Part shown: in pieces, positions 25,910 through 36,026 of the stretch | Position numbering within the stretch: the stretch's first letter is position 1 | How the letters are laid out: every line of letters begins with the position of its first letter | NCBI GenBank assembly: GCA_031180825.1 | Contig: JAPSLM010000009.1 | Coordinates: forward strand, 1-64,000 | Direction: 5' to 3' | DNA: 64,000 nt | Source: Paenibacillus sp. | GTDB taxonomy: Bacteria > Bacillota > Bacilli > Paenibacillales > NBRC-103111 | Made by a program: the position numbers and the translations under genes | The notes under the pieces: generated by a model | Database searches by the model: none | What the model saw: only the letters and a program-made list of their open reading frames with translations | What the model was told of the DNA's origin: nothing

Positions 25910-26320
25910 TCAAGCTTGGCTCGCTTGAGCTTCGTTGGTGATCATCCAGATCACGCCGTATTTATCTTCGATCTGGCCGAACAGGGTGCCCCAGAATGCC
26001 GGTTCCAGCGGGTGCCTTACGGTGCCGCCCTCCCCAAGCTTGGCGAACGCGTCGCGGGCTTCGGCCTCCGTCGGGAACTCCAGACTCAGTTGAATGCCGT
26101 TCCCATGATGAAGCGGCGCGTGGACGGAATCGCTCATAAAGAAGTTCATCCCGCCGGCAATCAAACTCATGTGCAGCACCTTGTCTTTCGCCGCTTCGTC
26201 CGCATCCGGAAGCTGTTCGTGCGTCATGACGGACAAAATCTCCCCGCCGAGCGCGTTTATATAGAAATCCGCTTGAGCTCTTGCATCCTTCGAGACCAGA
26301 TAAGGGGTAAGCTTAGCCAA
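25910..26320 (-). CDS. VOC family protein (PhnB-like)
   Basis: A 136-residue glyoxalase-fold protein with the start AKLTPYLVSKDARAQADFYI and the end GTLFGQIEDKYGVIWMI, typical of PhnB/3-demethylubiquinone-like members. The metal and substrate are unknown. The TTG at 26320 is preferred, as AAAGGA lies nine bases upstream; the ATG at 26338 has no ribosome site. Single gene, divergent from the AraC regulator. Confidence 0.82.
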   Translation of the reverse strand: MAKLTPYLVSKDARAQADFYINALGGEILSVMTHEQLPDADEAAKDKVLHMSLIAGGMNFFMSDSVHAPLHHGNGIQLSLEFPTEAEARDAFAKLGEGGTVRHPLEPAFWGTLFGQIEDKYGVIWMITNEAQASQA

Positions 26321-26585
26321 TTCGTAACATCCTTTCATCCGTTGGTTTTGGTCGTATTCATTTTAAGTTTAGCAGTTTTCCGGACTTCCGGTTTCTTACG
26401 GATTGCTGTTTCGGCGAAAAATTTCCTCTTTAATTCTGACACTTCATGTAACATTTTAAGCATAGGAGGTAAATTAAAATTTCAGGTTCCATGCCTATAA
26501 AATTTATGGTAATATAAAAGCGAACGTTTGTTCCTTAAAATGGAAATGCATGGCTTGAGGAATGCGATTGGAAGGAAGTGAAGGA

Positions 26586-27383
26586 ATGGCGCCCGACAAG
26601 TATCCGGAGATCGATGCGGTGATCGCCTATATTCATCGGAATCTTTATGACCCGCTGCCGCTTGCCCGCCTGGCCGCTTACGCAGGCTACAGTCCGTTTC
26701 ATTTCACGCGCATTTTTAAGGAAAGAATCGGCCTCCCGCCGTTATATTACGTTTCTTCCCTGCGTCTGCAAAAGGCAAAAGACTTGCTGCTGCGCACGAA
26801 TCTGAGCATTCGCGATATCGGGCTGGAGATCGGGCAGCAGAGTCTGGGAACCTTCACGACAAGGTTTACCGAACGGGTCGGCGTGACGCCGTCGGACTTT
26901 CGCAACTCGACGTCTCAAGCGGACAACCATTTCCGGACTTTGCAGAGGCTCAACGATTGGACACCGGGGCTCGCCGCTTCGAATCAATATGCCAGCATCG
27001 AGGGAACCGTACGGGCGGAGATCCCTTTCGAAGGCGTTATACTGATCGGCTTGTTTCCGAAGCCGATTCCCGAAGGACTTCCTCTGCACGGCACGCTGCT
27101 TTCCTCGCTGGGGGAATTTTGCTTCACGGGCGTTAAGCCGGGCACGTATTACCTTATGGCTACATCGGTTTCTTGGGGGATGCAGGCGGTGGATTTTTTG
27201 CTCCCGCATAACACCTTGCGCACCCGTTCAAGAGAGCCGATCGTCGTTCAGCCTTACGCTTTCGTTCCTTATCAGGAAGTGATGCTTTATCCTCCCCGGC
27301 TGGACGATCCGCCGATCCTCATTTCCTTACCTTTGCTGATGAACAACTTCCTGAGCGAGCTGCTGCAAACGAGCTATCGCTAA
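26586..27383 (+). CDS. AraC-family transcriptional regulator
   Basis: A 265-residue protein with the two AraC helix-turn-helix units at the N-terminus (about 10-110; LARLAAYAGYSPFHFTRIFK and IRDIGLEIG...GVTPSDFR) and a beta-rich C-terminal domain that may sense a ligand. The order is reversed relative to classic AraC but common in Paenibacillus. The start at 26586 has AAGGA upstream. No obvious target is adjacent. Confidence 0.85.
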   Translation: MAPDKYPEIDAVIAYIHRNLYDPLPLARLAAYAGYSPFHFTRIFKERIGLPPLYYVSSLRLQKAKDLLLRTNLSIRDIGLEIGQQSLGTFTTRFTERVGVTPSDFRNSTSQADNHFRTLQRLNDWTPGLAASNQYASIEGTVRAEIPFEGVILIGLFPKPIPEGLPLHGTLLSSLGEFCFTGVKPGTYYLMATSVSWGMQAVDFLLPHNTLRTRSREPIVVQPYAFVPYQEVMLYPPRLDDPPILISLPLLMNNFLSELLQTSYR

Positions 27384-27386
27384 GCG

Positions 27387-27424
27387 GAAAAAGGCTCTAT
27401 CCGTGTTGGAGCCGGATAGAGCCA
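27387..27424 (-). terminator. terminator downstream of the MORN/CuAO-N gene
   Basis: GGCTCTATCCG and CGGATAGAGCC pair around nine bases, with a T run on the minus strand. It lies about 195 bases past the stop of the 27619 gene; the bases between hold only peptide-like scraps in several frames. Confidence 0.7.
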
Positions 27425-27618
27425 TGACCATGCGATGCGGACAGGGGAGTTTATTTTCCCTCGTCATAGAGTTGAAACGTGCTTGAGCCGAGCGAATGTT
27501 TCACAACGGCTTCGGCATACGTAAATCCGATAGCGGACCCACTCGGTTTCATCCAGCGGAGTGAGTTCAATGACCGCAAGGAGCCGCCTCCTGATCGAGA
27601 CGGCCTCTTGGGTTAACC

Positions 27619-29118
27619 TTAGGTTAAACTTTGGATCGAGCTGACCACGCCATTGGTGAAGTACAAATAATTGCCGGTGCCGATGCTCGAGCCGCGGTAT
27701 ACCCATTGCTCGAACGTCCCGAAGCTGCCGGTCGTTTTATTGATATCGTCCGGCTTGCCCCAAGACACCAGGACTTGTTCCTGGGTCATGCCGACCCTGA
27801 CTTTTTCTTGGCGAATAAGCGATTTCACGCTTTCCGGCCAGTCGAACTGGGCCAACGGATCGGCGGTGAAGAACGAATCGTGGATGGCTTCGATCGAATC
27901 GAAATCAATCTGGACATTCTTGCTTCCGTTACTCAAGACGACGGTCGGACCGCTGTAGCTGATGACGGCCAACTGCTCGAATCTTTCGAATCCGCCGTTC
28001 CTGGCGCCATCGCTGCTGTAGGGAAGGGAATCCACCCATAGGTTGGGATAGTTCTTCCATATCGCTTCGGCATCCGAATCGAGTCTCAGCTTTTGGATTC
28101 CATCGGAAATGATAGCTTGTTTGCCCCAAGTATTATTTTTCGACAAATCCCCGACGGTGAGATCCACCCGCTGCTGTTCTCCCCAAACGATTTTCATGTC
28201 CATATAATCCGTCAAAAAGACAAGCGGCACATAAATGACATCGTTCTCCGAGATCGGCGGAAAGTCCAGGCGTACCGTGTGCGAGTCCATCGTGCCCCCA
28301 TAATACGTCAGCAGGTTGCTGTCGGCGCGCAGCAGCAAAATGCGGCTCGGATGGTTAATCTGTACGATCCCGTCTACGGCCTGGGCCGACGCGTTCACCT
28401 TCCCCAGGACAGCCCATAGAGGTACATAGACGGCGTTATTGCGAACGATCGGCGCATAATCGGACTTCATGTAGCTGCCGTTAATGTAGATTTTGTAGCC
28501 TTCGGTCCCCGGAGGCGCTTTTTCCCGGAGCGGTTTTCCGTCCTTCCATTGGCCCTCGTACCACTTTTCGCCGTAGATGGAGGTTCCCCTGACGGCAAAG
28601 CCTTTTCCGTCAGGCAGCCCGTTCTTCAGCTCGCCATCATACACAAGCGGCACCCCGTCCAGCTCGAAATACGGGCGGGAGATAATATACAGATCTTTCT
28701 CCTTCGTGTCGATATGAGTCGATTGGGCTTCGGCGTCCCATTCCACCTTGGCGCCGAAGGCTTCCGCTACGAAACGGACGGGAACGAACGTTTGATCGTC
28801 CTTGATCTGCGGCGGGACATCGAGCGTCTGGGACTTTCCGTTCATCTGGACGGTCGGGTCGCCGATTTTTAACTGAACGGCGGTACCGTCTTTCGTCAAG
28901 GTGATCGATTTCGTGCTTTCTTCCCAGCTCAGCTTGGCTCCTAATTCGTCGGAGATATCGCGCAGCGGGACAAGCACTCTTCCGTCGACTTGAATGCCGA
29001 TATCCATATTGACGCCGGGTTTGGCGCTTTCTGCGGCAAAAGCGGGAACAGCAGCAGCCAGCATGGCGGAAGCCAGCATAGCAGGAACGGTTTGGGACAG
29101 CCGAAAGTGCTTCTTCAT
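27619..29118 (-). CDS. secreted protein with two CuAO-N stalk domains and a MORN-like stretch
   Basis: A 499-residue exported protein. A signal peptide (cleavage near AFA) is followed by a first CuAO-N domain (about 35-140; VLVPLRDISDELGA, QTFVPVRFVAEAFG). A MORN-like motif follows at about 160-205 (GELKNGLPDGKGFAV, KWYEGQWKDGK), then a second stalk-type domain (VYVPLWAVLG, VIYVPLVFLTDYM). The C-terminal part ends in a SmpA/OmlA-like segment (VRVGMTQEQVLVSWGKPDDI). MORN between stalk domains is uncommon. Single gene. Confidence 0.8.
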   Translation of the reverse strand: MKKHFRLSQTVPAMLASAMLAAAVPAFAAESAKPGVNMDIGIQVDGRVLVPLRDISDELGAKLSWEESTKSITLTKDGTAVQLKIGDPTVQMNGKSQTLDVPPQIKDDQTFVPVRFVAEAFGAKVEWDAEAQSTHIDTKEKDLYIISRPYFELDGVPLVYDGELKNGLPDGKGFAVRGTSIYGEKWYEGQWKDGKPLREKAPPGTEGYKIYINGSYMKSDYAPIVRNNAVYVPLWAVLGKVNASAQAVDGIVQINHPSRILLLRADSNLLTYYGGTMDSHTVRLDFPPISENDVIYVPLVFLTDYMDMKIVWGEQQRVDLTVGDLSKNNTWGKQAIISDGIQKLRLDSDAEAIWKNYPNLWVDSLPYSSDGARNGGFERFEQLAVISYSGPTVVLSNGSKNVQIDFDSIEAIHDSFFTADPLAQFDWPESVKSLIRQEKVRVGMTQEQVLVSWGKPDDINKTTGSFGTFEQWVYRGSSIGTGNYLYFTNGVVSSIQSLT

Positions 29119-29309
29119 AGTGGGGGGCTCCTTTGTCGGTTAGTTTTCGGTAGCGCTTAACAAAATCTTACAGATATTATAAGAGGTATTTCCTGAGTTG
29201 TCGAACAATTTTCTAGTAAATTCGACTTATACTACCCGGCGGGAAAGAAGATTTCTAGGAAAATTGTCTCATCTTATCCGTTTATACGGGGGAGTCGTGG
29301 CAAATGTTC

Positions 29310-29341
29310 CAAAAATAGCCCGCCATCGTAACATGGCAGGC
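29310..29341 (-). terminator. terminator of the M48 protease gene
   Basis: On the minus strand GCCTGCCAT and ATGGCGGGC pair (one mismatch), followed by TATTTTT. Confidence 0.75.
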
Positions 29342-29405
29342 TTCCCGGGCTTCGCGCGGGACCAAGCGGCTTCGGCGCTTCAATCCGCCGCTGCCCGTCC
29401 ATTCG

Positions 29406-30206
29406 TCAGGAGGCGAAGAACTCCCGCTCGAAGGCGGGCGAGGCATAGCCGAACAGCTGCGGCTGCGCCTGCATCAGCTCCATCTGCTCGATGCGTTTGG
29501 GCAGCGGGGGATGGGTCGACAGGGCATAGCTGAACCAGACGAAGAAGCCCGTTTCCCGGCGGCTCTCGGCGACGTATTCGGCGACGTTCACCTTGGTGTA
29601 CATCGTTCGGCCGATCGCCAGGATGGTCAGGGCGGAGATCGCCGCCGGGGCGTTCCCCGTATACGCTGCCGCGATCCGGTCGCAGGTATACTCGCAGGCT
29701 CTCGAATAAGCTTTGCCCAGGAAAGGCATCCATTGGGCAGGCAGCAGCAGCAGGCTTTTGCTCATATGATTCCGTTTGATATGCGCCAATTCATGGGCGA
29801 TGACGTAAGTCAGCTCGTCTTCCTCGGTGTCCGCCATTTCGAACAAATTGGAATACAGCACGACGAAGTTGCGGCCGAAAAACCGCGAGGCGAAGGCATT
29901 CAGCATCCCGTCCGATTGAAGAACGAACACATCGGGAACCTGCCGGATATCCATTTGCGCGCAGAGATCTCGCACCTTCCGGTACACGTCAGGGAATTGA
30001 CGCTCCGTCAGCTTGACCCCGTTGCTTTTGATGTGGCCGATCATAATGCCGTGAAGGAAAAACGTGATGCCAAGACCGATTAGTAAATAAAAAATACCGA
30101 TCAGCGACGCGATCAGGCCGATATAGACCATGATGCTAAAAAGCAGGCAAATAATGAAGTACGACGTTTCTTTGCTGTGAATTAACCGCGGATTCATGGG
30201 CTTCAT
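29406..30206 (-). CDS. M48 family membrane metalloprotease (HtpX-like)
   Basis: A 266-residue zinc protease with two TM helices near the N-terminus (about 17-58). The zinc site is complete: HELAH with His138, Glu139 and His142, and Glu172 as third ligand in ACEYTCDR. The region STHPPLPKRIEQM is typical of HtpX/YugP relatives. Such proteases degrade damaged membrane proteins. It lies 68 bases after the DUF5367 gene and may be transcribed with it. Confidence 0.88.
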   Translation of the reverse strand: MKPMNPRLIHSKETSYFIICLLFSIMVYIGLIASLIGIFYLLIGLGITFFLHGIMIGHIKSNGVKLTERQFPDVYRKVRDLCAQMDIRQVPDVFVLQSDGMLNAFASRFFGRNFVVLYSNLFEMADTEEDELTYVIAHELAHIKRNHMSKSLLLLPAQWMPFLGKAYSRACEYTCDRIAAAYTGNAPAAISALTILAIGRTMYTKVNVAEYVAESRRETGFFVWFSYALSTHPPLPKRIEQMELMQAQPQLFGYASPAFEREFFAS

Positions 30207-30274
30207 GCAGTGTTGGTTCCTTTTCTAAGATGGATAATTTGACGCGTGTCGAAGGCTTATTCTAATTGTCGGCA

Positions 30275-30694
30275 TTATCCCGCGTTTTGTTTAGAGGATA
30301 ACAGATATTTCGCCCGGATCGCCGGAAAAATTCCGACGAGCAAAACCAAGGAATAAGCCCACAGCAGCCAGGCGGAAAACAAGTAGAACTCGGATTCGGG
30401 GATTTCGGGAAATACCAGTCTGTGGAAGCTTGTGCTTATGACATCCAGCAGCATCCCGGGAAGAGCCATAAGCAGCGTAGCCAAGGGACGCTCGGCCGGA
30501 GCGGCTTTGCCCAAGGCAAAAGCCAGTTTCATCAAAAGCGCGATGACCGGAACGACTCCGATAAACGAGATCCACAGCAGCGGCGTATGGGGCGCCAGCA
30601 GCTCGGCTCCCCACAAGCGAAACACGACGGTCGCCGCCAGCCATACGATAAAACCGATCAGGACAAATAAAGGCACGGATGATTCCTCCTTCAT
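30275..30694 (-). CDS. DUF5367 membrane protein
   Basis: A 139-residue protein with four TM helices, fitting DUF5367 (FVLIGFIVWLAATVVFRLWG). The function is unknown. It starts 19 bases after the TetR gene and is likely its regulatory target, a frequent arrangement for this family. Confidence 0.75.
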   Translation of the reverse strand: MKEESSVPLFVLIGFIVWLAATVVFRLWGAELLAPHTPLLWISFIGVVPVIALLMKLAFALGKAAPAERPLATLLMALPGMLLDVISTSFHRLVFPEIPESEFYLFSAWLLWAYSLVLLVGIFPAIRAKYLLSSKQNAG

Positions 30695-30713
30695 GAAATG
30701 AATGTATACGAAT

Positions 30714-31298
30714 TCATTCGGCCGTCATTCGGGCAAGGAGCGCCGACAGCTCCGCGTAAATCTTCTCCGATTTGAAGTCCGGATTGATTAAGGCCTGCAG
30801 GGCGAGGCCGTCGATGAGCGCATTGGCAAGAATCCCCCAGCTTTCCAGGGACATGACGGAGCGGGCGGAAGCGGGCAGCCACCCGGCCAACAATTCGGCG
30901 GCCTGCGCATTTTCCTTCTCCAGCAGACGGCTCAGCTGCTTCAGCATCTCTTCGTTCCGGAGACTATGTGCGACGAGCGAGAAGAATACCGTATGGTAGA
31001 ACGATTGATAAGCGGCGCGCTCGCGGGCTCCGGCCAGCGCTTGAACGCTAGAAGTGTGCCGGTCTTCGCCGGCGGCTTGAGCGGGATGCACAGCCTTCCA
31101 CGAGGCGTCGCAGAGCGATTGAACGATTTCGAACAGCAGCAGCTCCTTCGTCTTAAAATGATAGTAGACGGTTCCCTGAGTGACCCCGGCTCCTTCGGCC
31201 ACCGCCTTGAGTGTCAATTTGTCGATTCCCTTGTCCCGGATGCACCGTTTCGCAGACTCGATCAGCTCTTGCTTGCTAATGCCGTTGGGTTTGGCCAA
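30714..31298 (-). CDS. TetR/AcrR-family repressor
   Basis: A 194-residue regulator with an N-terminal TetR helix-turn-helix (VAEGAGVTQGTVYYHFKTKE, about 30-50) and a helical ligand domain. An inverted repeat lies just upstream of its start, so it probably represses itself and the co-transcribed DUF5367 gene. The ligand is unknown. Confidence 0.88.
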   Translation of the reverse strand: MAKPNGISKQELIESAKRCIRDKGIDKLTLKAVAEGAGVTQGTVYYHFKTKELLLFEIVQSLCDASWKAVHPAQAAGEDRHTSSVQALAGARERAAYQSFYHTVFFSLVAHSLRNEEMLKQLSRLLEKENAQAAELLAGWLPASARSVMSLESWGILANALIDGLALQALINPDFKSEKIYAELSALLARMTAE

Positions 31299-31317
31299 AT
31301 GAATCCTCCTTTTTTTT

Positions 31318-31337
31318 AGTTAGTTGAGTGACTAACT
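31318..31337 (-). promoter_or_regulatory. candidate TetR operator
   Basis: AGTTAGT and ACTAACT form an inverted repeat with a six-base spacer, 20 bases upstream of the TetR start codon. Confidence 0.6.
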
Positions 31338-31478
31338 CGTTTATTTATTTTACCGAAAAGCTGGAAAATTGTAAATGACGAACCGCGAGGAAGGGTATCC
31401 CTTTCAAGTCATGCGTGCGGAATGCTATAATCGTGTTGGATCGATTACAGCCAGCAGATCAGGGAGAGGGATGATGAC

Positions 31479-32093
31479 ATGTTTGGAAAAGTAGCCGCCG
31501 ACATCTTGGGAATCAGCGACATCGGGTCGGTCATTAAACCGCAGGATTACGACAAGGTCGACTCCGACGATTACGTGATGCACGAAGACAACGAGAAAAT
31601 TTACTTTCTTATCAAGTCCAAGACGGACGAATACTGCTTCACCAATCTCGCGCTGATTCATCTGGACGGCACGAGCGCCATCAGCAAGAAGCGTACGCTG
31701 CGCCGCTACAGCTACGGCACCTACAGCATCTCGGATGTTCTGCTGGAAACGGCCGGCACGGTAGATTTGGATATCGAAATCAAATTTACGATGGGCTCCG
31801 CGGCACTTTCCATCGATGTGCATAAGAAGCACATCGCCGAGATCAAAGACTTGTATAAGGCGCTCATCAAAATTTCGGAAATCACGCACGAGAACGAAGC
31901 AGCGATGGCCTATGCGAAGGAAAGCCTCGGGCTGGCTTCCTCTACCTTGAACCGCGTGGTCAAGCATGACATCGATACCGCCGGGCAGTTTAAGGAAATC
32001 AACCAGGCGGCGTTCGATTGGCTGACCGGGGCCCGTAAGCAATATAAAATCAAGGATTTCGGCTTCGTGTTCGAGAAGTACATTAACCAATAA
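31479..32093 (+). CDS. yvbH: YvbH-like PH-domain protein
   Basis: A 204-residue cytosolic protein with an N-terminal bacterial PH-like domain (about 1-125) and a C-terminal helical oligomerisation region, as in B. subtilis YvbH. The role is unknown. A TATAAT box at 31426-31431 lies about 50 bases upstream with no clear -35. It is convergent with the chemoreceptor gene and shares its terminator. Confidence 0.82.
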   Translation: MFGKVAADILGISDIGSVIKPQDYDKVDSDDYVMHEDNEKIYFLIKSKTDEYCFTNLALIHLDGTSAISKKRTLRRYSYGTYSISDVLLETAGTVDLDIEIKFTMGSAALSIDVHKKHIAEIKDLYKALIKISEITHENEAAMAYAKESLGLASSTLNRVVKHDIDTAGQFKEINQAAFDWLTGARKQYKIKDFGFVFEKYINQ

Positions 32094-32104
32094 AACGAAA
32101 AAGA

Positions 32105-32134
32105 GAGCACCGCGCCCGGAGGGATGCGGTGCTC
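32105..32134. terminator. bidirectional terminator (yvbH / mcp)
   Basis: GAGCACCGC and GCGGTGCTC pair perfectly. The T run is on the minus strand (CTCTTTTTCG), with a weaker one on the plus strand. Confidence 0.8.
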
Positions 32135-32152
32135 TTGCTCGTTATGACGAAG

Positions 32153-34144
32153 CTATACCTTGAACTTCAGCAGCTCTTCGTTAAGCTCCTGCGACATCGA
32201 GCTCAGCGATTTGGAAGAAGACGAGATTTCTTCCATCGAAGCAAGCTGCTGCTGGGAAGCGGCCAAAATCTCCTGCGCGTTCTGCAGGGAAGCTTGCGAG
32301 ATGGTGACCAGCTCGGTCATCGAAGCGCTGACTTCCTCCGTTCCCGCAGACATTTGCTCCGAGGCGGCGGAGATTTCCTGAATCTGCTCCGAAATGCTCT
32401 GCACGGACGCGTAAATGTTCTGGAACAGCGCCCCGGCCTCGGTGATCAGCTTGGACCCTTGGCCCACGTCGGCGACCCCTTGATTCATCGAGTTTACGGC
32501 CGTACGGGTCGAGCTCTGGACTTCTTTTACCAGACCGGCGATATCGTCGGCGGATTGCTTCGCCTGCTCCGCCAGCTTCTTGACTTCGTTGGCAACGACG
32601 GCGAAGCCCCGGCCATGCTCCCCGGCGCGCGCCGCCTCGATGGAGGCATTGAGCGACAAGAGCTGCGTTTGGTTCGAGATATCCGCGATGACTTCGACGA
32701 TGCTGCCGATTTTTTGGGACAGCTCGTTGAGCGCAGCCAAATCGGATGCCGTTTGCCCGACCGAGTCCTGTATCGACTTCATTTGGCGAATCGCCGAGCT
32801 GACAAGCTGGTTTCCTTCGCGCGCTTCCTGTGCCGAGGCGAAGGAAAGCTCCGAGACGTTGGAAGAGGACTCGGCGATTCTTTGCACGCCGACGGCCATT
32901 TCCTCCATCGCCTTCGACGTCTGTTCCGCAGCGGTTGCTTGCGCCTCCGAGCCGTTGACGACTTGCTGAATCGCGCCGGCGACGTGATTCGAGGTTTCCA
33001 CCGACTGCTCCGCAATCGCGTTTAGCTCCTCGGAGGAGGCCGCGACGTGCTCGGCAGTCGCATGGGCTTGATGAATCATGCCTCCGATGGAAGTAAGCAT
33101 CGTGTTCATGTTGTGGGACAGCTGTCCGATCTCATCCTTGGATTTGACCGGGAGTCTCGTCGTGAGATCGCCCGTTCCAATCCGCTCGAGCAGCTTGGAC
33201 AGAAGCACGATCGGTTTGGTATTGGCTCTGGAAATGAACAGTGCCAGAAGCGTGTTGATGGCCACGAATACGGCGATCAGAATCCAAGAGAGCACCCTTG
33301 ACTTGTTAATTCCTTCGTACACTTCAGCCGTCGGAGCAACCGTTATAATTTTCCACCCCGTAGAAGTCACGGTATCGTATGCGGCGATATTTTCGCCGTC
33401 CGAGGCCGCGAAGGTCACCATCCCGTTCTCGTTGACCAAGATGTCCGACCGGAACGCCGCCGCTTGCTCTGCGGTGAGCGCCTCTTCGACTTTTTTGCCG
33501 ATGACTGCCGCATCGGGAAACGTAACGATAGTGCCGTAGGAGGTCGCCAGGAAGCCGAAGCCGGTTTTCCCGAATTTGATGTTCGATGTCAGTCCGGACA
33601 AAATCTCCGAGTTAAGCACGGCTGAAATCGCCCCGATAAATTCGTTTTTATCGTTTAGCAAAGGGACAATCAAAACGATGACATATTTGCCGGTCTGGCG
33701 GCTTAGGATCATATCGCTGACGGCAGGCTTCTTGGTTTCCAGGGCCTGCTTGTAATATTCGCGGTCGGTTACTTGGCTAACCTTTCCGTCCGGAGCGTTG
33801 CTGAATCCTTTGGCATCCACATAGGAGTAGTATTCGACCTCGCTGTCGATTTCTCCGAACGCCTTCAGCAGCGGTTTGATCGCTTCGATATTGCCCGATT
33901 TGAGAACCGGGTTCTTTTCGATCATATCTTCTATAAGTTCCGTTCGTTTGCGCACCCAATAGTCCATATATCCGACGTTGGAGGCGGCCAGGCTGATCTG
34001 TTTGTCGCGGGTTTCCTCCCGGATTTCCGCCGTCAAATAACTGGTCAGAAAGACGGTGCTGCACAGCAAGGGGAATAAAGAAAGCAGCAGCAATAATACG
34101 GTGAGCTTGAAACGAATGGAAGCATTGACCCACTTTTTGAACAT
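32153..34144 (-). CDS. methyl-accepting chemotaxis protein with dCache sensor
   Basis: A 663-residue receptor: TM1 (about 12-34), an extracellular dCache-type domain (about 40-280, with [16 protein letters not shown] and [19 protein letters not shown]), TM2, HAMP, and a methyl-accepting signalling domain whose hairpin tip [20 protein letters not shown] contacts CheA/CheW. The start is set at 34144, after GGGAGG; the longer open frame to 34282 adds no membrane leader. Dicarboxylates or amino acids are usual ligands of dCache, but none can be assigned. Confidence 0.92.
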   Translation of the reverse strand: MFKKWVNASIRFKLTVLLLLLSLFPLLCSTVFLTSYLTAEIREETRDKQISLAASNVGYMDYWVRKRTELIEDMIEKNPVLKSGNIEAIKPLLKAFGEIDSEVEYYSYVDAKGFSNAPDGKVSQVTDREYYKQALETKKPAVSDMILSRQTGKYVIVLIVPLLNDKNEFIGAISAVLNSEILSGLTSNIKFGKTGFGFLATSYGTIVTFPDAAVIGKKVEEALTAEQAAAFRSDILVNENGMVTFAASDGENIAAYDTVTSTGWKIITVAPTAEVYEGINKSRVLSWILIAVFVAINTLLALFISRANTKPIVLLSKLLERIGTGDLTTRLPVKSKDEIGQLSHNMNTMLTSIGGMIHQAHATAEHVAASSEELNAIAEQSVETSNHVAGAIQQVVNGSEAQATAAEQTSKAMEEMAVGVQRIAESSSNVSELSFASAQEAREGNQLVSSAIRQMKSIQDSVGQTASDLAALNELSQKIGSIVEVIADISNQTQLLSLNASIEAARAGEHGRGFAVVANEVKKLAEQAKQSADDIAGLVKEVQSSTRTAVNSMNQGVADVGQGSKLITEAGALFQNIYASVQSISEQIQEISAASEQMSAGTEEVSASMTELVTISQASLQNAQEILAASQQQLASMEEISSSSKSLSSMSQELNEELLKFKV

Positions 34145-34469
34145 GCAAGTTCCTCCCGGTTGTAAGTTAGAGTCTACTTTATGTCGTCTTGCGGCAGCGG
34201 CCGAAAGAAATATGGATATTATATCGGTGCCGCAAGGAAACAAAATGATAGCCTTTACGTGGGAAAGTAAAATATTAATCAAATTTTAGAATTGGATCCT
34301 TATCTTTTACGTTGTGCTCCGGCTTTTTCCAAGCTAAACTCAAAGTTATGGGAATTTCAGGAGGGCCCCGGAAGCAATTGACGGCAATCCGGGTGCCGGT
34401 ATAATCGGTATTCCAGCTGCAGCCTTATCCGACCCGGCGCGCAAGGAGCCCGCGCAGCAGGACAGCTCG

Positions 34470-34766
34470 GCACTGCGGATCCGGCCCGAAGCCGATCTGG
34501 ACTTCTGCCGCCGTATGACCGAGCGGAATCACGAAGATTATACCGCTTATTTGGCGGGCCTGGCCCCTGCCGAGCGGGATCGCGTCCTGCATTACGCCAA
34601 CCAAGCCGGCCAACCGTTCGACAATTCGGTCCGGGATATTTTGACCCATGTGGCTCTTCACGGACAGTATCACCGCGGACAAATTAATGCCATGCTCAGA
34701 GCTGACGGTATAGAGCCTGTGAATGTGGACTTCATTATCTTTGCCAGATCAATAGATGGCGCATAA
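34470..34766 (+). pseudogene. DinB-family protein, 5'-truncated
   Basis: The C-terminal two thirds of a DinB/YfiT four-helix protein: the metal-site helix ILTHVALHGQYHRGQINAML and the end GIEPVNVDFIIFAR are intact. The first ~60 residues with the other metal histidine are absent. The frame is open upstream to about 34336 but has no start codon with a ribosome site; the only ATG (34515) is in mid-domain. Confidence 0.7.
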
Positions 34767-34770
34767 GCAG

Positions 34771-34809
34771 GGGCTGTCCCGGCAAGTCAATCTTGCCACG
34801 GGACGGCCC
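34771..34809 (+). terminator. hairpin after the DinB remnant
   Basis: GGGCTGTCCCG-GCAAG pairs with CTTGCCACGGGACGGCCC (small bulges), followed by TTT. Confidence 0.6.
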
Positions 34810-34949
34810 TTTGGCTTAATCGGCCGAGAAAGGGAAGTTTTCGCCGAGCCGCAGTGGTACCTTCCGATTTGGCGCTCAGTGGCTCTAACCGCAGCAGGCA
34901 GGGCATGGTATAGTATCCGCACTTGAAGCCTGAAGGGAGGAACTCGTCC

Positions 34950-35888
34950 ATGTCCAAGCCTTGGGCGGCTTACGCCGTCATGACCTTATCGATGATGACC
35001 GTGGGAAGCTCGGTCGTCGCGGGAAAGCTGCTCGTTCAATCCGTACCCGTATTCGTTGTTTCCGCCCTCCGTTTCGGGATTGCCGCCGCCCTGTTGACCG
35101 TCTTAGGGGTTATGTTGGAGGGAAAGAAGCCCGTATGGGTCAAAAGCGATGTAACCCGGATGCCGCTTATGTCGTTCTGCGGGTCATTTTTATTCTCGGT
35201 CTGCCTGCTGTACGGCCTGCAATATACCGATGCTGCGGAAAGCGGCGTCATTACCGGCACGACCCCGGTGTTCGTGGCCTTGCTCTCGGCACTCCTGCTC
35301 AAGGAACGATTAACGCCGCCGGTGATGCTTAGCGTCGCCGCCGCTGTCCTCGGAGTGATGGTCCTGCACATCGGGGAACCGGACCGGACGGGGACAGAAG
35401 GTGCCTGGATCGGCAATCTGCTGATCCTTCTGGCCGTAGCGAGCGAGGCGTTATTTGCGGTCATCGGCAAGGGGCTGTCCGGCAAATACAGTCCGGTTCT
35501 TCTGTCGGCGATCTCGTGCACGCTCGGGTTTCTGTGGTTTCTGCCGCTTGCGGTTTACGAGATCGTATGGATGGACGGGCTGCGTCTGACGGCCGGCGAA
35601 TGGTCGTACATTTTGTATTACGCGGTCGTCGTGACCGTGCTGGGGTACATCCTCTGGTATGCCGGGGTGAAGAAGGTTCCCGGCTCGGTCTCCGGCCTGT
35701 TCACGGCGGTTGTTCCGGTCACTTCGATCGCACTCTCGTTCTTCATTTTGCAGGAGCCGGTGACTTGGCGCCACGGCATCGGGGTGCTGCTCGTCGTGGC
35801 AGGCATTTTCGGCTATGCGTTCCTTGCGTCCCGAACTCCCAAAAGCTTGCAAGCGAACCGCTCCTCATACGCGGGCAAGGAAATTTAA
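34950..35888 (+). CDS. EamA/DMT-family transporter
   Basis: A 312-residue protein with ten predicted TM helices in two EamA repeats of five, typical of drug/metabolite transporters. GGGAGG precedes the ATG at 34950; the ATG at 34923 lacks a site. The substrate is unknown. Monocistronic. Confidence 0.88.
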   Translation: MSKPWAAYAVMTLSMMTVGSSVVAGKLLVQSVPVFVVSALRFGIAAALLTVLGVMLEGKKPVWVKSDVTRMPLMSFCGSFLFSVCLLYGLQYTDAAESGVITGTTPVFVALLSALLLKERLTPPVMLSVAAAVLGVMVLHIGEPDRTGTEGAWIGNLLILLAVASEALFAVIGKGLSGKYSPVLLSAISCTLGFLWFLPLAVYEIVWMDGLRLTAGEWSYILYYAVVVTVLGYILWYAGVKKVPGSVSGLFTAVVPVTSIALSFFILQEPVTWRHGIGVLLVVAGIFGYAFLASRTPKSLQANRSSYAGKEI

Positions 35889-36026
35889 TATGCAGCTGTG
35901 CCATCCAAACAAATCCATATATAATGAGAATAAAAGCCGGGGCGGAACTGTACGGAGAAACCGTAAGCTGACGGGTCCAAAAACATATTATTCCCATAAG
36001 AATAATTGTAAAGGGGTGTGCATCGG

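Noticed and set aside
27425-27618. Peptide-like scraps downstream of the MORN/CuAO-N gene
   Set aside because: Short protein-like stretches occur in two frames without a start or a recognisable family; possibly a gene remnant, not callable.
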